Shown here: piece by piece, positions 12,101 to 23,496 of the stretch
Numbering within the stretch: position 1 is the first letter of the stretch
How the letters are laid out: each line of letters opens with the position of its first letter
From: Conoideocrella luteorostrata
Lineage: Eukaryota; Ascomycota; Sordariomycetes; Hypocreales; Clavicipitaceae
Direction of reading: 5' to 3'
DNA length: 64,000 nucleotides
Assembly: GCA_032433595.1 (NCBI GenBank)
Contig: JASWJB010000192.1
Location: forward strand, 1 to 64,000
Position numbers and translations under genes: made by a program
The notes under the pieces: generated by a model
What the model saw: the letters and a program-made list of their open reading frames with translations, nothing else
Told to the model about the DNA's origin: nothing
Database searches by the model: none

Positions 12101-12241
12101 TCACAGCGACGGTATAATCCCAATGATGCTCAGAATGTTCCTGTTCCGCCTATGCCCACACGGCGGCCGCAGCATGGCGAGCCGCCATCTCGCCCACCGC
12201 CGAGGTGTCCTGCAGAGCCCTTGGTACACCGAGCACGGTAA
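9164..12241 (+). CDS. Ras-association (RA) plus pleckstrin-homology (PH) domain protein
   Basis: Two exons, 9164-10384 and 10478-12241, give 994 residues. An in-frame TGA sits directly before the first ATG; a second ATG at 9179 has a better context (GGGATGGCG), so the start may be five codons later. Residues 1-275 are disordered, rich in Pro, Ser, Glu and His, with a two-copy 12-residue repeat (EDTAHA...EEP), a His run and GSK repeats. A coiled coil follows at about 277-312. The RA-like domain opens exon 2 (about 408-490, starting RVIVRCLSSTINLPV, with LERRLRRYERIRDVM). The PH domain spans about 512-632 (PGKWNKRWVTLLENG, ending HGWRSWYMVNR). The tail to 994 is Ser/Pro-rich with poly-Pro and basic stretches. 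RA followed directly by PH and a proline tail is the layout of MIG-10/RIAM/lamellipodin and Grb7-type adaptors, which link small GTPases and phosphoinositides to actin. A comparable polarity role here is inference. Confidence 0.8.
9781..9990 (+). repeat. Short in-frame tandem repeats in the RA-PH gene
   Basis: Two copies of a 36-base unit (about 9781-9852, encoding EDTAHA-x-EEP), a CAC/CAT histidine run near 9900, and three to four copies of a nine-base ggcagcaag unit near 9959-9990. All keep frame and lie in the disordered N-terminal half, where length change would be tolerated. Confidence 0.75.
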
Positions 12242-13089
12242 TAGCATTCGCGGCGCGCACGGATTGGAAGGTTTTAAATAACTTGCCACGTTTCATTTTA
12301 TTTCCCCTGACGGCGTATAGGACCGGCCGGGCTTGGAGTTTATGGAAGACATGAGGACTGACTTGCATATATTGTATGAATTCAAGTATGAACCTATAGT
12401 GCTTAATGGACATGAGCGGGTGATGGCTAGCATTACACCGTAGGAATGGAAAAGAAGGAGGGTCAGAAACTGGGATATCTTTCTTTATTTATTTTTTGGA
12501 GATCAACAGCAGGTGTTTATGAACATACTTTATATTTTGGGGCTAGCCAGTCAGGTCTTGAATTTTCCTCCCTCCTGCTTTGCTGCTCTCCTTGCACGTG
12601 TTTGCTGCCTACTTAATTAAGTATAACAACCTGTGAATCCATAAGCAGGTACTTTAAAACGATTTAGTCTTTAATCAGGGAGAAGCGGAGCTCCCCGTTT
12701 TGCATCTTTAATGGGATGGCATACGGTATCTCGTTTACAGTAAGACTTGTGAACAGAGTGGCAGGTCGACAAGTCGTCACGCAGCTGCATTTGGTATAAC
12801 AGTGCGTCACACTGTGCATACACTGTGAGTTTGTTGCTTCATAACTGCGTCGATTCTCTTAACGCGCCTAGTAGGCATTTTACACTGGGCCTGCTCTATC
12901 AACACGCCGCCTTTGGTTCACTGCGCAATGATTTCTTAGTTGGAGATATTCCCAAACTAATTGAGAGAGGCGGTGATTCATGCAGAAGCTGGCTGACTTG
13001 GATGTGCTTGTAACGGTGGCTCTTCTTCATCTCTGATGCGGTGACGCGACAAGCTCTAGCTCCGTTCGAAGGCCCCTCCCAGCAAAAGC
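12242..13089. other. Intergenic region, RA-PH gene to CDC23
   Basis: About 850 bases holding the RA-PH 3' end and the CDC23 promoter. An ACGCGC at 12862-12867 and ACGCGA near 13042 resemble MluI-box cores but are single weak matches. No other feature seen. Confidence 0.4.
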
Positions 13090-15377
13090 ATGGCGCTGAG
13101 CGCGCAAGAGGTTTCACACCTCCGAAGTGCTCTTCAAGATGCCGTGGTCAAGTGCTCAGAAAGATGTTTATATCAGTCGGCGAAATGGTTCGTTCAAGAT
13201 CGGGTCCCCGTGCCTTGGACGTGCTCGACTTCAACAACAAAAGCTGACGACTGTGTTTCCTTTCTAGGGCGGCCGAACTTCTCAATGCTCTCCCCGAAGC
13301 CGTCGACGACGATGAAGAGACCACAGTCCTGGATGACGGCTCCAAGCGCACCTCTCCTATATTCACGCCAAATCTGGACCCTGGGGAAGCTTCCCTTGAA
13401 GCTAAAGAAATGAGCAAGTACCTACTGGCCAAGTCGCTCTTCGACTGCAAAGAGTTTGACCGATGCGCTGCGGTTTTTCTTCCCGATTCTCTATTATCAT
13501 CCGTATTGGCCTCGAATACGGCGGCTACCGTGTCGACGCTGTCGCAACGATCAAAAGGGAAAGCAAAAGCTACAGAGAGCGGGCTGTCTTCGGGTACGGC
13601 GCCGTTGCCGAGGCTCAGCCAGAAGAGCCTGTTCCTTGCGCTCTATGCCAAGTTTCTGTCCGGGGAGAAACGCAAGAATGAAGAGACGGAAATGGTCATG
13701 GGACCTCAGGACTTGGGAACAGTGGTGAACAAGCAGCTCCTTGTGGTCGGGAGATATCTTGCTGCGTGGTTTAAGGAGAGGATGGCGCTGGATGAAGAGG
13801 ATATGGGGAGCCAGGGGTGGTTGGAGTACTTGTGAGTTTAGCTATCGATGCTGTATATTGGATAATGGGCGCTAACTTTCGTGTGTGTGTGCGTGTAGGT
13901 ATGGGATGGTCTTAGCCAAGGAAAAGAACGATGCGCAAGCTATGGATTACTTTGTTCGAAGTGTTCATAAGTATCCCATGAACTGGGGTTGTTGGTTGGA
14001 GATGACGTCCTTGATATCAAGAGTTGAAGAGGTAAGTCGACAAGACGAGACTTTTGTAGTTTGCAGTTTTGCATGTTTCTTCTTCCTTACTAACAGTATT
14101 TCTAGCTAAACCAGATAGCCCGCCATTGTCCGCAGAACATTGTATCGTTCATGTTCCATCTTCACACGTCCCTAGAACTCTATCAGCAGACACCAAATCT
14201 TGCCAACTCGCTGGAGCAGCTGTCATCAATATTTCCAACCTCGTCCTTTTTATTAACGTGCCATGCTTTACTAGCCTACCACGCTAAAGACCTCATGGCG
14301 GCTGAACAGCATTTCAGCCGCTTGCTGTCTATGCACCCCCACAGGCTTGATTCCTTAGACCATTACTCTAATATTCTATACGTCCTAAACATGCGCCCGA
14401 AGCTGGCTTTTGTGGCTCATCTTTGCTCTAGCGTTGACAAGTTTCGTCCGGAATCTTGCGTCGTCATCGGAAACTATTACTCACTGCTTTCCATGCACGA
14501 AAAGGCGGTCCAGTACTTTAGACGAGCACTGACGTTGGACCGCTCATGCTTATCAGCATGGACCCTCATGGGTCATGAATACGTTGAGCTCAAAAACACG
14601 CACGCCGCCATAGAATCCTACAGGAGAGCTGTCGACGTCAACCGCCGCGACTACCGGGCCTGGTACGGACTTGGCCAAACCTACGAAATGCTCGAAATGC
14701 ATACCTACTCACTCTGGTACTACAAAAAGGCCGCCGGCCTCCGCCCGTGGGACGGCAAAATGTGGATGGCCGTGGGATCGTGTCTTCAAAAGATGGGGCG
14801 CGATCGCGACGGCATCAAAGCCCTCAAGCGAGCATTACTAGCAGATGCATACTACGACGTGGGTAGCAGCTTCAGCAGTGGTGGTGATCTCCTCGGTGCT
14901 CGCGGGGCCACCGGCCACATGGACCCGGAGGTTCTCCTCCAAATTGCAGCTATGTATGATCAACTTGGCGAGGAGGAAGAAGCAAAGGCTTACATGGAAC
15001 TATGTGTCGCTCAAGAGGAAGGCAGTGGTGCTACTGGTGGCAGTGCTGCAGACGCCAACAACCTCGGTGAGTCGGTCATGATACATAACGACTCGCCACC
15101 TGGGTCAGACGGGCACGCAGATCGTGAGGAGAGAGCAATAGCGACGGGTGGTGGGGGCCCTCCAGGCGAGGGCGGCACGGGTGTGACGGCTGCGACGAGT
15201 AAAGCACGCATGTGGCTTGCGAGGTTCGCGATGCGCACATCAGACTACATAACTGCGAATAGACTTGCCATGGAGTTGTGCCAAGATGGGGTGGAGGTGG
15301 AGGAGGCGAAGGCTTTGGTCAGGGAGGTGAGGTCACGGATGGAGGCGGCGGGCTTTTTTGGGTCAGATAGCCAGTAA
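13090..15377 (+). CDS. CDC23: Anaphase-promoting complex subunit 8 / CDC23
   Basis: TPR scaffold subunit of the anaphase-promoting complex, the nuclear ubiquitin ligase that triggers anaphase. Four exons: 13090-13187, 13268-13831, 13899-14031 and 14106-15377, in phase, 688 residues. The N-terminal APC8 domain contains LLAKSLFDCKEFDRCA and LFLALYAKFLSGEKRKNEE; a family hallmark follows with YGMVLAKEKNDAQAMDYFVRS. TPR repeats run from about 280 to 510, including FRPESCVVIGNYYSL, EKAVQYFRRALTLD, AWTLMGHEYVELKNTHAA and AWYGLGQTYEMLEMH. The C-terminal tail (about 570-620) is a poorly conserved Gly/Asp-rich insert before a last helical repeat. Intron 1 has the unusual donor GTTCGT; joining it restores the residues SAKWAAELLNALP. 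Intron 2 contains a GT microsatellite just before its acceptor. Confidence 0.94.
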
Positions 15378-16439
15378 CGGGCTGTTTGTAATGAGTACAT
15401 GAGGGACGTTTCGATATACGAAATTTTATTAATCATGCTTGGTTTTCTTGTCTCTCATGAACTATAGAAGAGGCCCGATGGATGCAGCGTGCACCGATAG
15501 TTAACAAAGCTGACCCGTTTCGTTTCACCAATAAGGGAAACCAACCGAAAGCCAATTTAGTTGATCTCTGGTGCGGAAAAGCACCCATAAAAAAGAAAGC
15601 TGAAGCATCGGAAAAGACGAAAACCCTTCATGTGTAGGCGTAACACAGTGAGGGCTGGCTAGCTGTAACTACTTAGGAAATGTGATGGGGGCACACTCCC
15701 CTATATATACATGAATTGCCTGTGCTCCACTAGCATCCATAATAAGTTGACCGACTTAACATATACCTCTTGTTGACTCTCCCACTTGATCAATGAAGTG
15801 GACTTTGTAGGCCGCTGCTACGCTTCTTCCTGAGGTACGCGTGCTTAATGAAGTAGGCATTGTTTAATATGTGTAAAATCATATAATTATATATCTATTT
15901 ATTACTTACAAGTAAATATAATCCTTCTGGTTTAGGTTTAGTTGCTGCTGTGCATTGCTGCACCTTTACGCTATTGTGGAGAAGGGGCAGTTTAGCCTAA
16001 TCCACCTACATCGGACGATTCTGGCCGTAACACCACACCCAGTCACTTACATCATATACATCAAGCACCAGAACAAAGCTATTGGCATCCCAAGTATTCA
16101 CTTGAATTAGTACATACCCATGAACACTTCTTAATCGATAATCCTCATTTAATCACGGCTGAAAAGCCCATATATGAAAAGAAACTAAGATATGCATTGA
16201 CTCAATTGCCTTCAACTTACGGAAAGTAAGATTGACGACATTGACTATGCTCTATTCTTAGGCATTATAGAAGAATAATTAGGTATAAATTTTAATCCCG
16301 TTTCTCAAACACACTATTTTCCTCCTCTTTTCCCAAACTCTTATCTTCTCAGTCCATTCTGCCATTTGCAATAGGCCGGCGAAAGAATGACATGCCTTTT
16401 GCACTACTCACATCATGAGAGGACAGGGCAGACAGCCAC
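15378..16439. other. AT-rich intergenic block between CDC23 and the GPI-protein gene
   Basis: The 3' ends of two convergent genes face each other across 1.06 kb. From about 15,700 to 16,330 the sequence is visibly more AT-rich than the surrounding genes. It contains the remains of an open frame (separate entry) and a 262-base segment bounded by TGTTGACTCT and GGCCGTAACA, reminiscent of a TG...CA LTR, but without matching target duplications. Confidence 0.4.
15998..16310 (+). pseudogene. Degenerate open-frame remnant, possibly from a transposable element
   Basis: One plus-strand frame from about 16,000 stays open to a TAA at 16227-16229 and reads like protein: it includes SYWHPKYSLELVHTHEHFLI and then ITAEKPIYEKKLRYALTQLP. 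Shifting frame at about 16,226 continues with SKIDDIDYALFLGIIEE, a stop, and a further open stretch to about 16,345. A chance AT-rich region would be expected to stop more often. I recognise no family. A GTAAGA lies exactly at the frame change, so an intron in a real small gene is possible instead of a frameshift. There is no good start codon. Codon use is AT-rich and unlike the neighbours, which favours a decayed mobile-element fragment. Confidence 0.3.
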
Positions 16440-17360
16440 TCAAAGGAGGACAGCTGCGAGACCGGCAACAGCCAGAGCGCCGAGGCCAGCATTGGTCTTG
16501 TCGGCGGCGGCGGTGGCGACAGGAGGGCTCTCAGATCCTGTTCTGTCACCAGTGCCAGGAGAGGTTGGCTGAGCCGGAGCAGAGGTTTGCTCAGCTGGGG
16601 GAGGAGCAACTTGGCTTCCAGGAGGAGGAGGAGGAGGGGCGGGATTGTTACCAGGAGGAGGAGGAACAACTTTGTTATCAGGAGGTGGAGGAGCGGGGTT
16701 ATTGCCAGCAGGAGGAGGAACAACTTTGTTATCAGGAGGTGGAGGGGCGGGGTTATTGCCAGGAGGAGCAGGGGTAGGCTCGGGGTTCTGAGTGATGGTG
16801 CAAGGGCAGTCGGTGATAGTCAATGTGGTAGGCGCAGTGACGGTATAAGTCTTAGTGCCGACACAGATTGTAGTTGGCTCCTGCAGGTACGCGGCGTTAG
16901 CAGTCTATTTCTCTTCGCCGCTAGAGACATGCCCTGCGTCTTTCTTGACTTATTTCTTGGGGAACCAAGCTGTGAAACTTACAGGGCAGTATGTCGTGAA
17001 AGCCGTCGAAATGACAGTGGTTACGACCGTCTTGGCCGGGACAGAGCTGGCGGGGGGAGCAGGCACGGAGGAGGACACAGCGGGCACAGAGCTCTCGGCA
17101 GAAGAGCTAGCAGGAGCAGAACTAGCAGGAGAAGAACTAGCTGGTGCAGAGCTCTCAGCAGAGGAGGAGCTAGCAGGAGCAGAACTCTCAGCAGCGGAGG
17201 AGCTGGCAGGAGCAGAGCTCTCAGCAGCAGAGGAGCTGGCAGGAGCAGAACTCTCAGCAGCGGAGGAGCTGGCAGGAGCAGAGCTTTCAGCAGCAGAGCT
17301 CGACTGAGCAATACCCGTGGCAACCAGAGAGGCCGCGGCAAGGAGTTGAGTGAATCTCAT
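16440..17360 (-). CDS. Repeat-rich GPI-anchored cell-wall protein
   Basis: Two exons on the minus strand, 17360-16983 and 16880-16440, joined in phase to 272 residues. The intron has GTAAGT, a GCTAAC branch site and CTGCAG. Visible parts: a signal peptide (MRFTQLLAAASLVATGIAQ, residues 1-19); an Ala/Ser/Pro stretch built from an 11-residue unit SSAAESSAPAS repeated at least four times (about 20-105); a short conserved-looking Thr/Cys domain around 110-155 with Cys at 125, 132, 151 and 153 (TVTAPTTLTITDCPCTI); then an 18-residue Pro/Asn/Gly repeat (NNPAPPPPDNKVVPPP) two to three times. The C-terminus is a typical GPI signal: a small-residue cleavage region (DKTNAGLG) and a hydrophobic tail. 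It should be exported and attached to membrane or wall. The specific role is unknown. Repeat number is likely strain-variable. Confidence 0.82.
16615..16780 (-). repeat. 54-bp coding tandem repeat (Pro/Asn units) in the GPI-protein gene
   Basis: About two and a half copies of a 54-base unit encode NNPAPPPPDNKVVPPP-type blocks in exon 2. Confidence 0.75.
17045..17305 (-). repeat. 33-bp coding tandem repeat in the GPI-protein gene
   Basis: Imperfect 33-base units encode the 11-residue SSAAESSAPAS repeat; at least four near-identical copies plus degenerate ones. Both strands and several frames stay open across it, which produces spurious open frames. Confidence 0.8.
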
Positions 17361-20300
17361 TTTGGCGAAGATCAGGTTGGTGGTTGTTGTGCTAGGCGAT
17401 CGGTGACAGAGCGAGTGTCGATGAAGTTGGATAGATTCTTGTGCGTGTATAAGACGGGTTTAAAAGCAACAACAATACCAACGGGCGACTGTAGAGATAT
17501 TTGTACCTTTTTTAGACAGAAAAACTTTTCACCACAACTGGACGAGACTGTCTGTTTGTTGTACTCGATCTGGGCCTCAGCTGCTTCCGACTTTGGATAT
17601 TCAATATTGTAAGACATTGTCTTAACTGCTTCCGAGAAAAAGTGGATTGCCCCTGGACGTCGCCGGAAGAGGAAATTGCCGTTTCGGGACAAAGTTGTAA
17701 GTCCCATTCTGCAACCGGCTGTCAGTACCTTTGCACGCAGGTTTGAATGACTGCAAGACTACCTCTAGTTCGAACTTATCTACAGATTCGAGAACAAGAT
17801 GGCGCTGTTTCTGCAAAGCTGGCTGTTGAGACTCATGGTGTCTGAAGCGTGTCACGATATTATGAATAGTGAAGCATCGGAGGTTTTCTGGTCTTAGTAT
17901 CTTAGAGTGCCGTATTTCTGTCGCAGAGAAAAATGGGTTTCAAGTTCCAATTTTAAAGTTCAACGAGGTTCGTATCCAGGAGAGTTCTCGGTCAAATGGT
18001 AATAGTGTCCACCATGCGGCCTGGATTCCGGCGGTTGCTGTCGGTCAACTTCGTGAATTGGCTGGCCGTCAAAGGAGGACATGTTTGCGCTAACAACTTC
18101 ATTGGCTTTGCTGGCTGCGTACTTCTACCCGGAAAGTTTCTTGGCAGACGACGGTATCAAGGTGAAATCATCCCATAGCGAGTTGTTGGGAGTTGATGTT
18201 CATCCACCAGGTTCCATTTCGTACCGCCCAAATTTAGAGGCTTGTAATGCAACCGGAATGCAGTTGGTTGTCTAGCTTCTAGTATGCTGTCGCAAGCGTA
18301 CTTACAACCTCCGTTTTAGTTAGTTGCCGGCGGTAAAACTTTAAAGACATTCTAATGAGAAATTTACTGCCACGTATACTCTCAAAGATTGGCGCAAGAA
18401 GCTGTGCGCAAACACAACAAGTCATGGTGATAAAAGCGAAACAGCGTGAAGCAAGCCGATTGTCTTACCGGCCGGAAGCAAGAAACCGCTCTTACGGCTG
18501 CCACATTCTTCAATCCACCAATGACAGCAATTGCCATTTTGGAAAAAAAAAAAACGTTTTCGGATACATTAAACTTTAGCGGACGCTCGACTTGAAAAAT
18601 ACCCCGTGTTAGGAAATCGCTCTCCTGATGGACATGTGCCAGAGAAGTTGGCAAGGCGGGGATGTGCTAGACAGTGTAAACATACCGTGTCGTCGAAAAT
18701 GCGCACTGTATAATTGGCTCCATTCCTCCACCATGTCCACCGCTCTTAGACCTTCTCTCGTAGGACCAACTGTGCTTGGTTTTTAGACGGATGCCCCCCT
18801 GGATCATCCGTAATGCTGTGATCCAACACCCAGTATCGTGACGCACCACTTTTCCGCAACCGAACTTACGTCCTTCTACGTCACAACAATGATATTGTTG
18901 ATACGATTTTGAAGCAGGGATAACTACGCAGTTCGCAATAGTCTGAACGGAAACAAAGTCATTAGTGAGACAAATTTCAGGATCTCCGAATCCCCATGAC
19001 AGAAATAACGAGCATGTCTAACAGGGTGCTAGTCAAAAGATTGCTAACCTATCCGATCTCGCCTTCTCATGGTGGTCCCTGATGTGTTAGAGTCGACACA
19101 AGTTGACCTGGACAATGCCGACAGCGTACAATCTGTATGCAGACCTCAAGTTGTTTTCTGATCACGCACGAGGAGTATGACAGGAATCAACTAGTCGGCC
19201 AATCTGCCTTCATTGATAGGCAGAGCTTTTCCCAACGCACCAAAATGCCCATCTTGGCCACACAGTTCCCACTGTTCTTTCTCCCGTGCGCAAACGGCTA
19301 CGTGGTTTTGACGACTGACTAATTTTCTGTCATTTTGTGCAAGTGTGGACTGACAAAGTGAGCTGTTGACTGTGATGTATGGCCATCCACAAGTCCCCTC
19401 CCATACGCACCAAGCAACACGCAGCACTCAGGTCATGGATTTGAGAAACCTTCTGGACACTGTCCTGCTATGGGTTGATACTGTTTGTCAGCTTTTCTTC
19501 GCGCTTCGCGTATTGAGAAAAGAACGCTTCGAACTAACTAGTGACTCCCTGTTCCTAACTCCAAAAGCACGTTGACCCGAGGCCTTACTTTGGCCTGGTT
19601 TTCAAGGCATCAATTCAGTTTTGGCCCGAACCTTATCACACATTTTCATGCACTAGAGCTAAAGCGGATGCTTCGACCTGCATCCGAACCTTACTGTTTC
19701 GGGAGCGTCTCGGCACAACATTAAGGAAAAGGCGGGAAATGTCATCCGACATTGTAGGTCTATTGATTCGCCCACAGGCACTTGCCTTGCTCGCATTTTG
19801 TCGACAGTTGCTTTCTGTCCGGCTCTGTTCCCATCGTCGAGAAGAACAAGGGCGGGGGGCCGTGTGTCGGTCAATAATGGCGCATTCAACAGGGGCTAAA
19901 GAACCATCCCACCACCAGCTTCAACCCGGCTGGACTGTTGGATCTCCGGGCTGGGCGGAGTTGAGTCGCCGTAACCGGACAACAGTACTGTTCAATGCAA
20001 CTTCCCAGCAAATTGCTTTTGCCCTTGAATAGCACCCTTGAATGATGGCGCGGAACAAAGCGGACTACATCTTGTCACTCACTACCTTTTTCATGTGAAG
20101 CCGTGCGGACGAGGCGCAATCATTGCATTGATGAGCTGTCGTGGCGTCAATCTATGACACTTTGCCTCACCGCTCAACAGATGTACGAACGACTAGGACG
20201 CAAACACGTTATCAGACACATTTCTCACTCACATCCGTGACACGACATTGTCCCGCACCTTTCTTTTGAAAGAATGGGAACAAGACCTTGCGTCCAACCA

Positions 20301-20599
20301 CTGACAACTTGCTTATTTGAACCATGCCAGGACATGGCCTGTCTGGTGCCGACCTTCTGGCTGCAAAGCGACTCCCAACAATAAAAGAGGGACCCATAGT
20401 TCTTACAAATTACTTTGCGAAGAATGCGAAGAGGATCAAAAACACGGCTTTCGTAGCAACGATCGCCAGCAGACTACAGACGCAGTGTAACCGCCCAAGA
20501 AGGAACACGAACGGCTACTATCTAATTTGTCGCTGCTCCACCACAGGCTATTTGGTCGTCTGATACTACGGGGTATTACGATGACCAGTTTTGTGATGA

Positions 20600-20621
20600 T
20601 ATGTGTGTGTGTGTGTGTGTT
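20600..20621. repeat. (TG)n microsatellite
   Basis: About ten TG units in the gene-poor region. No coding context. Confidence 0.85.
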
Positions 20622-21235
20622 ATCGACAGGTCTCTGAGGTATCTTTACTTTGTCGCACTGATAGTGATGCTACCGAAGTACCCATACAACTCGGTGGCCC
20701 TCAAGCTTTGCAAGTAATGAATACTTTGCCGAGGTTCACATACCACAGTGTTTGTAAGCTTACTGTGCATCCCACGCCCAGAATGTGAATGCCAGTAAGG
20801 AAGTAACTACGGAGTAGTGACAGCCGTGTTTTCAAGGAGGCGCTGATTGGTTAAGCACGACCACCATAACCAGACAGTCTGGGTACGGAGTACATTGCGT
20901 TTACTTTTGGCCAGGCGAGTGGCGGGACTTGCGTATTTTTTTTAGGCCATGCAGGGATCACCATAAAATTCTCCTACATGACTTGGGCAGCTTTCAAGAG
21001 GGAGCCATCTCGGTGAAGAATTCTGGCCTGCGCTTGGTGCCACTGCTCCGTTCAGACCGCGGGGTGGTGCTACAGCAGACAAGAGTGGTGGTCATCACGG
21101 GCCTCGAGCCACCCTGATGACAATAGGTAACTATGGACTGACATCAAGGCTACGGGAGGCTTTTTTCCTAAGCTTACATTTGGGTGGTCAAACAAGGATG
21201 TCGGAAGCCCAAAATTTGCGTTGTCATGTCTTGTG

Positions 21236-21251
21236 TACTCCGTACTCCGTA
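21236..21251. repeat. Tandem TACTCCGTA palindrome copies
   Basis: TACTCCGTACTCCGTA, two overlapping copies of the dispersed motif, in non-coding sequence. Confidence 0.8.
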
Positions 21252-22393
21252 ATGCGTTGTCTGTTGGGCGATCCGGCGCTGCCAAGTTTGCGTTATTTTT
21301 TTTTTTCCCTTCCTTAGAAGGGGTGTTAAAAGTTTGTCGAGTTTCCGAGCGCTGGCTTGCCGTCAGAAGCCAATGAGCAGTACCGGGTACCTGACGCCAC
21401 TAAAGCCAGGACCGGAGCCAGTCGAGTCATCGCAAACAAGCGCGGAAATGGCTGACGAGTCCTCTGATTTGCACTGTGGATAGTGGGTGCGCTACGCCTA
21501 CGGTCGCTGCAACACCAGCAGCGAATCGGTCAAGTTGCGAAGACCAAGTATCCGGTACTTGGACCCATGAGGACACCACCACCTCGGCGCTTCGCAAATC
21601 ACATTTTTACCCGCCCACGTCCAAGCCGGGATTCGCAACACTCGCAACACTAGACTGGATAGCTGGCGGCGGCTTCGTCTCCCTAGGTCTGCTCGTGCGC
21701 AGCCAAGCAGCCGAATCGGAAGTCTCGCGCACATCGCTGGCAGCCTGTCAGGGGTTGCCACATGGATCCAATGCCAGGTACCAGGCACAAGAGATTTCAT
21801 GTGGAGCCAATGGAAGCCCAGAGGCACAGGATCCAACCCAACGGCTAGGTGCTATTAGCGGAAATAGAACGCGCCAGGTGGCGGCTGCCTTGCTTGTTTC
21901 CTCGCCGTAGGGACATGTATGGCACAAAAATGTTCAATGAGCCTGATAATTACACAGCCTCGAAAGAGACAAGAGACCAGGACGCCTCTCCCCTCGATTT
22001 GTGCCAAGTTTCAACTGAAGCAAGGTAAGCTACTGCGTATGACTGCTTCTTTGAGGAGACTTGAGACTTGCCGGCTCATTCACTATTGATCAACGAAACC
22101 GATCGGGCATCCGCGAGAGGTGCCGTCATGTTCCAAAAGCAATGCGGTATTAACACCTGACAGGCGTTGTGTCCGATCCCGGGTTTAAGGTACATACTTC
22201 AGTGCAAATTCCTGTTCTACCATGCCCACCAGCCCACAAGACGCATCTTTGGGCAACAGTTCCTCGATCTGGGATCGCGCGACCCGTGGACGTGTCAGGT
22301 ACCCGTTCTGCCGTGCTGCCGTTCCGCACAGTGCAGCAGATAGAGAGAGGGCTTAGCAAAACCAGCAAACTACAGTAGGGATTACTGTACTCC

Positions 22394-22407
22394 GTACTCC
22401 GGAGTAC
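22394..22407. repeat. Inverted copies of the dispersed motif
   Basis: GTACTCCGGAGTAC is a perfect 14-base palindrome formed by two opposed motif arms; a further TACTCCGTAC lies directly before it. Confidence 0.8.
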
Positions 22408-23489
22408 TCCCTGTCATCGTTGCCTTGCGTATTCCATACTTGGCTCCCTGCTATGTTCCCGGCTGACACTTGGGCTGCTCCATCTGACGCCCACGCGACG
22501 GCTGTCGGGATTATCAGCAAGGAAGACGAAAAAGGAGGAGTTGGGAAGTAAGAAATAGTAAACTAACACCATGGATGACGCTACGAGTAAAATAAACATC
22601 TCCCTCTCTCTCCCCCTACGCGTTTTTAGACGGAAACTATTGTAAGCAATGCTCAACGTAGTTCACTGATACAAGCCTCCGTGACAACAATGCGGAGCAG
22701 AATATACAAAATAGGTAGGAACGACTGGAGCACGCACTGGAGAGGTGTGTGTGATGCATGACAAGCCAAGTGAAAACTCTTTTTTTTTTTTGTCTGTGCC
22801 TGGCGGGGGCGGACCGCCACGGCAGGCTATCTATCACAGAGGCATTTGGGTTCTGCGTGATGAACTTGTGAAAACCCTGACAAGACAGAACGTGTATCGA
22901 TTGCAACGGCCCCGTACAGCATGAAGTCAAAGTAAGCACCGTGTCTTAGTACTTTGTGAGGGAGGGGGAGAGGGGAGAACAGAAGCAACTAGAAAAGGGT
23001 GAGAAGAAAAAGGTATTTCTACGGAGCACGGATCACAGCCACGCCCAACCTTCACGCCTCACTTAAGAGAGAGGGGGGGCGTCGTTAAGTCTTCAGACTT
23101 TTTCACACGCCCGTTCTGACCACACTACAATGGCGAAAACAAGAAGCTAGTCACTGGTCTGTGGGTCTTGTTAAGAATCCATGGAGATAATGCACCAGTA
23201 ATCGTACTGAGAACTAGTACTCTGCCCGCGGTCTGAGGCGTGGCGTTGGATCCAAGATACCTAGTCAGTCAGGTACCCGAGCCAAAACAAGAATCCGTCC
23301 TCACCACCATGTTGACATGTCTACGGAGTACATGTCTTTCGGTGGGCTCTTGCTATCGCCCGTAAGGTTCTCGAACTTTACCTGTGGCTCCGGGACGACC
23401 CACGTAGTCGACGCCAAACCACATGGAAGAACAAATTCTTGTTCAGAGTCTGCCGGTGCCACACGGTCTGTTCCTGAGCCATGGAGATG

Positions 23490-23496
23490 TATAAAT
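23490..23496 (+). promoter_or_regulatory. Possible TATA box of the secreted-protein gene
   Basis: TATAAAT 274 bases before the start codon, followed by C-rich and pyrimidine-rich leader sequence, the usual arrangement in strongly expressed filamentous-fungal genes. A second TATAAA-like match near 23561 is also possible. Confidence 0.45.

Noticed and set aside
16349..17612. Several open frames on both strands over the GPI-protein gene
   Set aside because: Produced by the 33- and 54-base repeats; only the spliced minus-strand frame has a signal peptide and GPI tail.
21476..21910. 144-codon open frame in the gene desert
   Set aside because: No recognisable domain, ordinary composition, no splice continuation, and the opposite strand is nearly as open.
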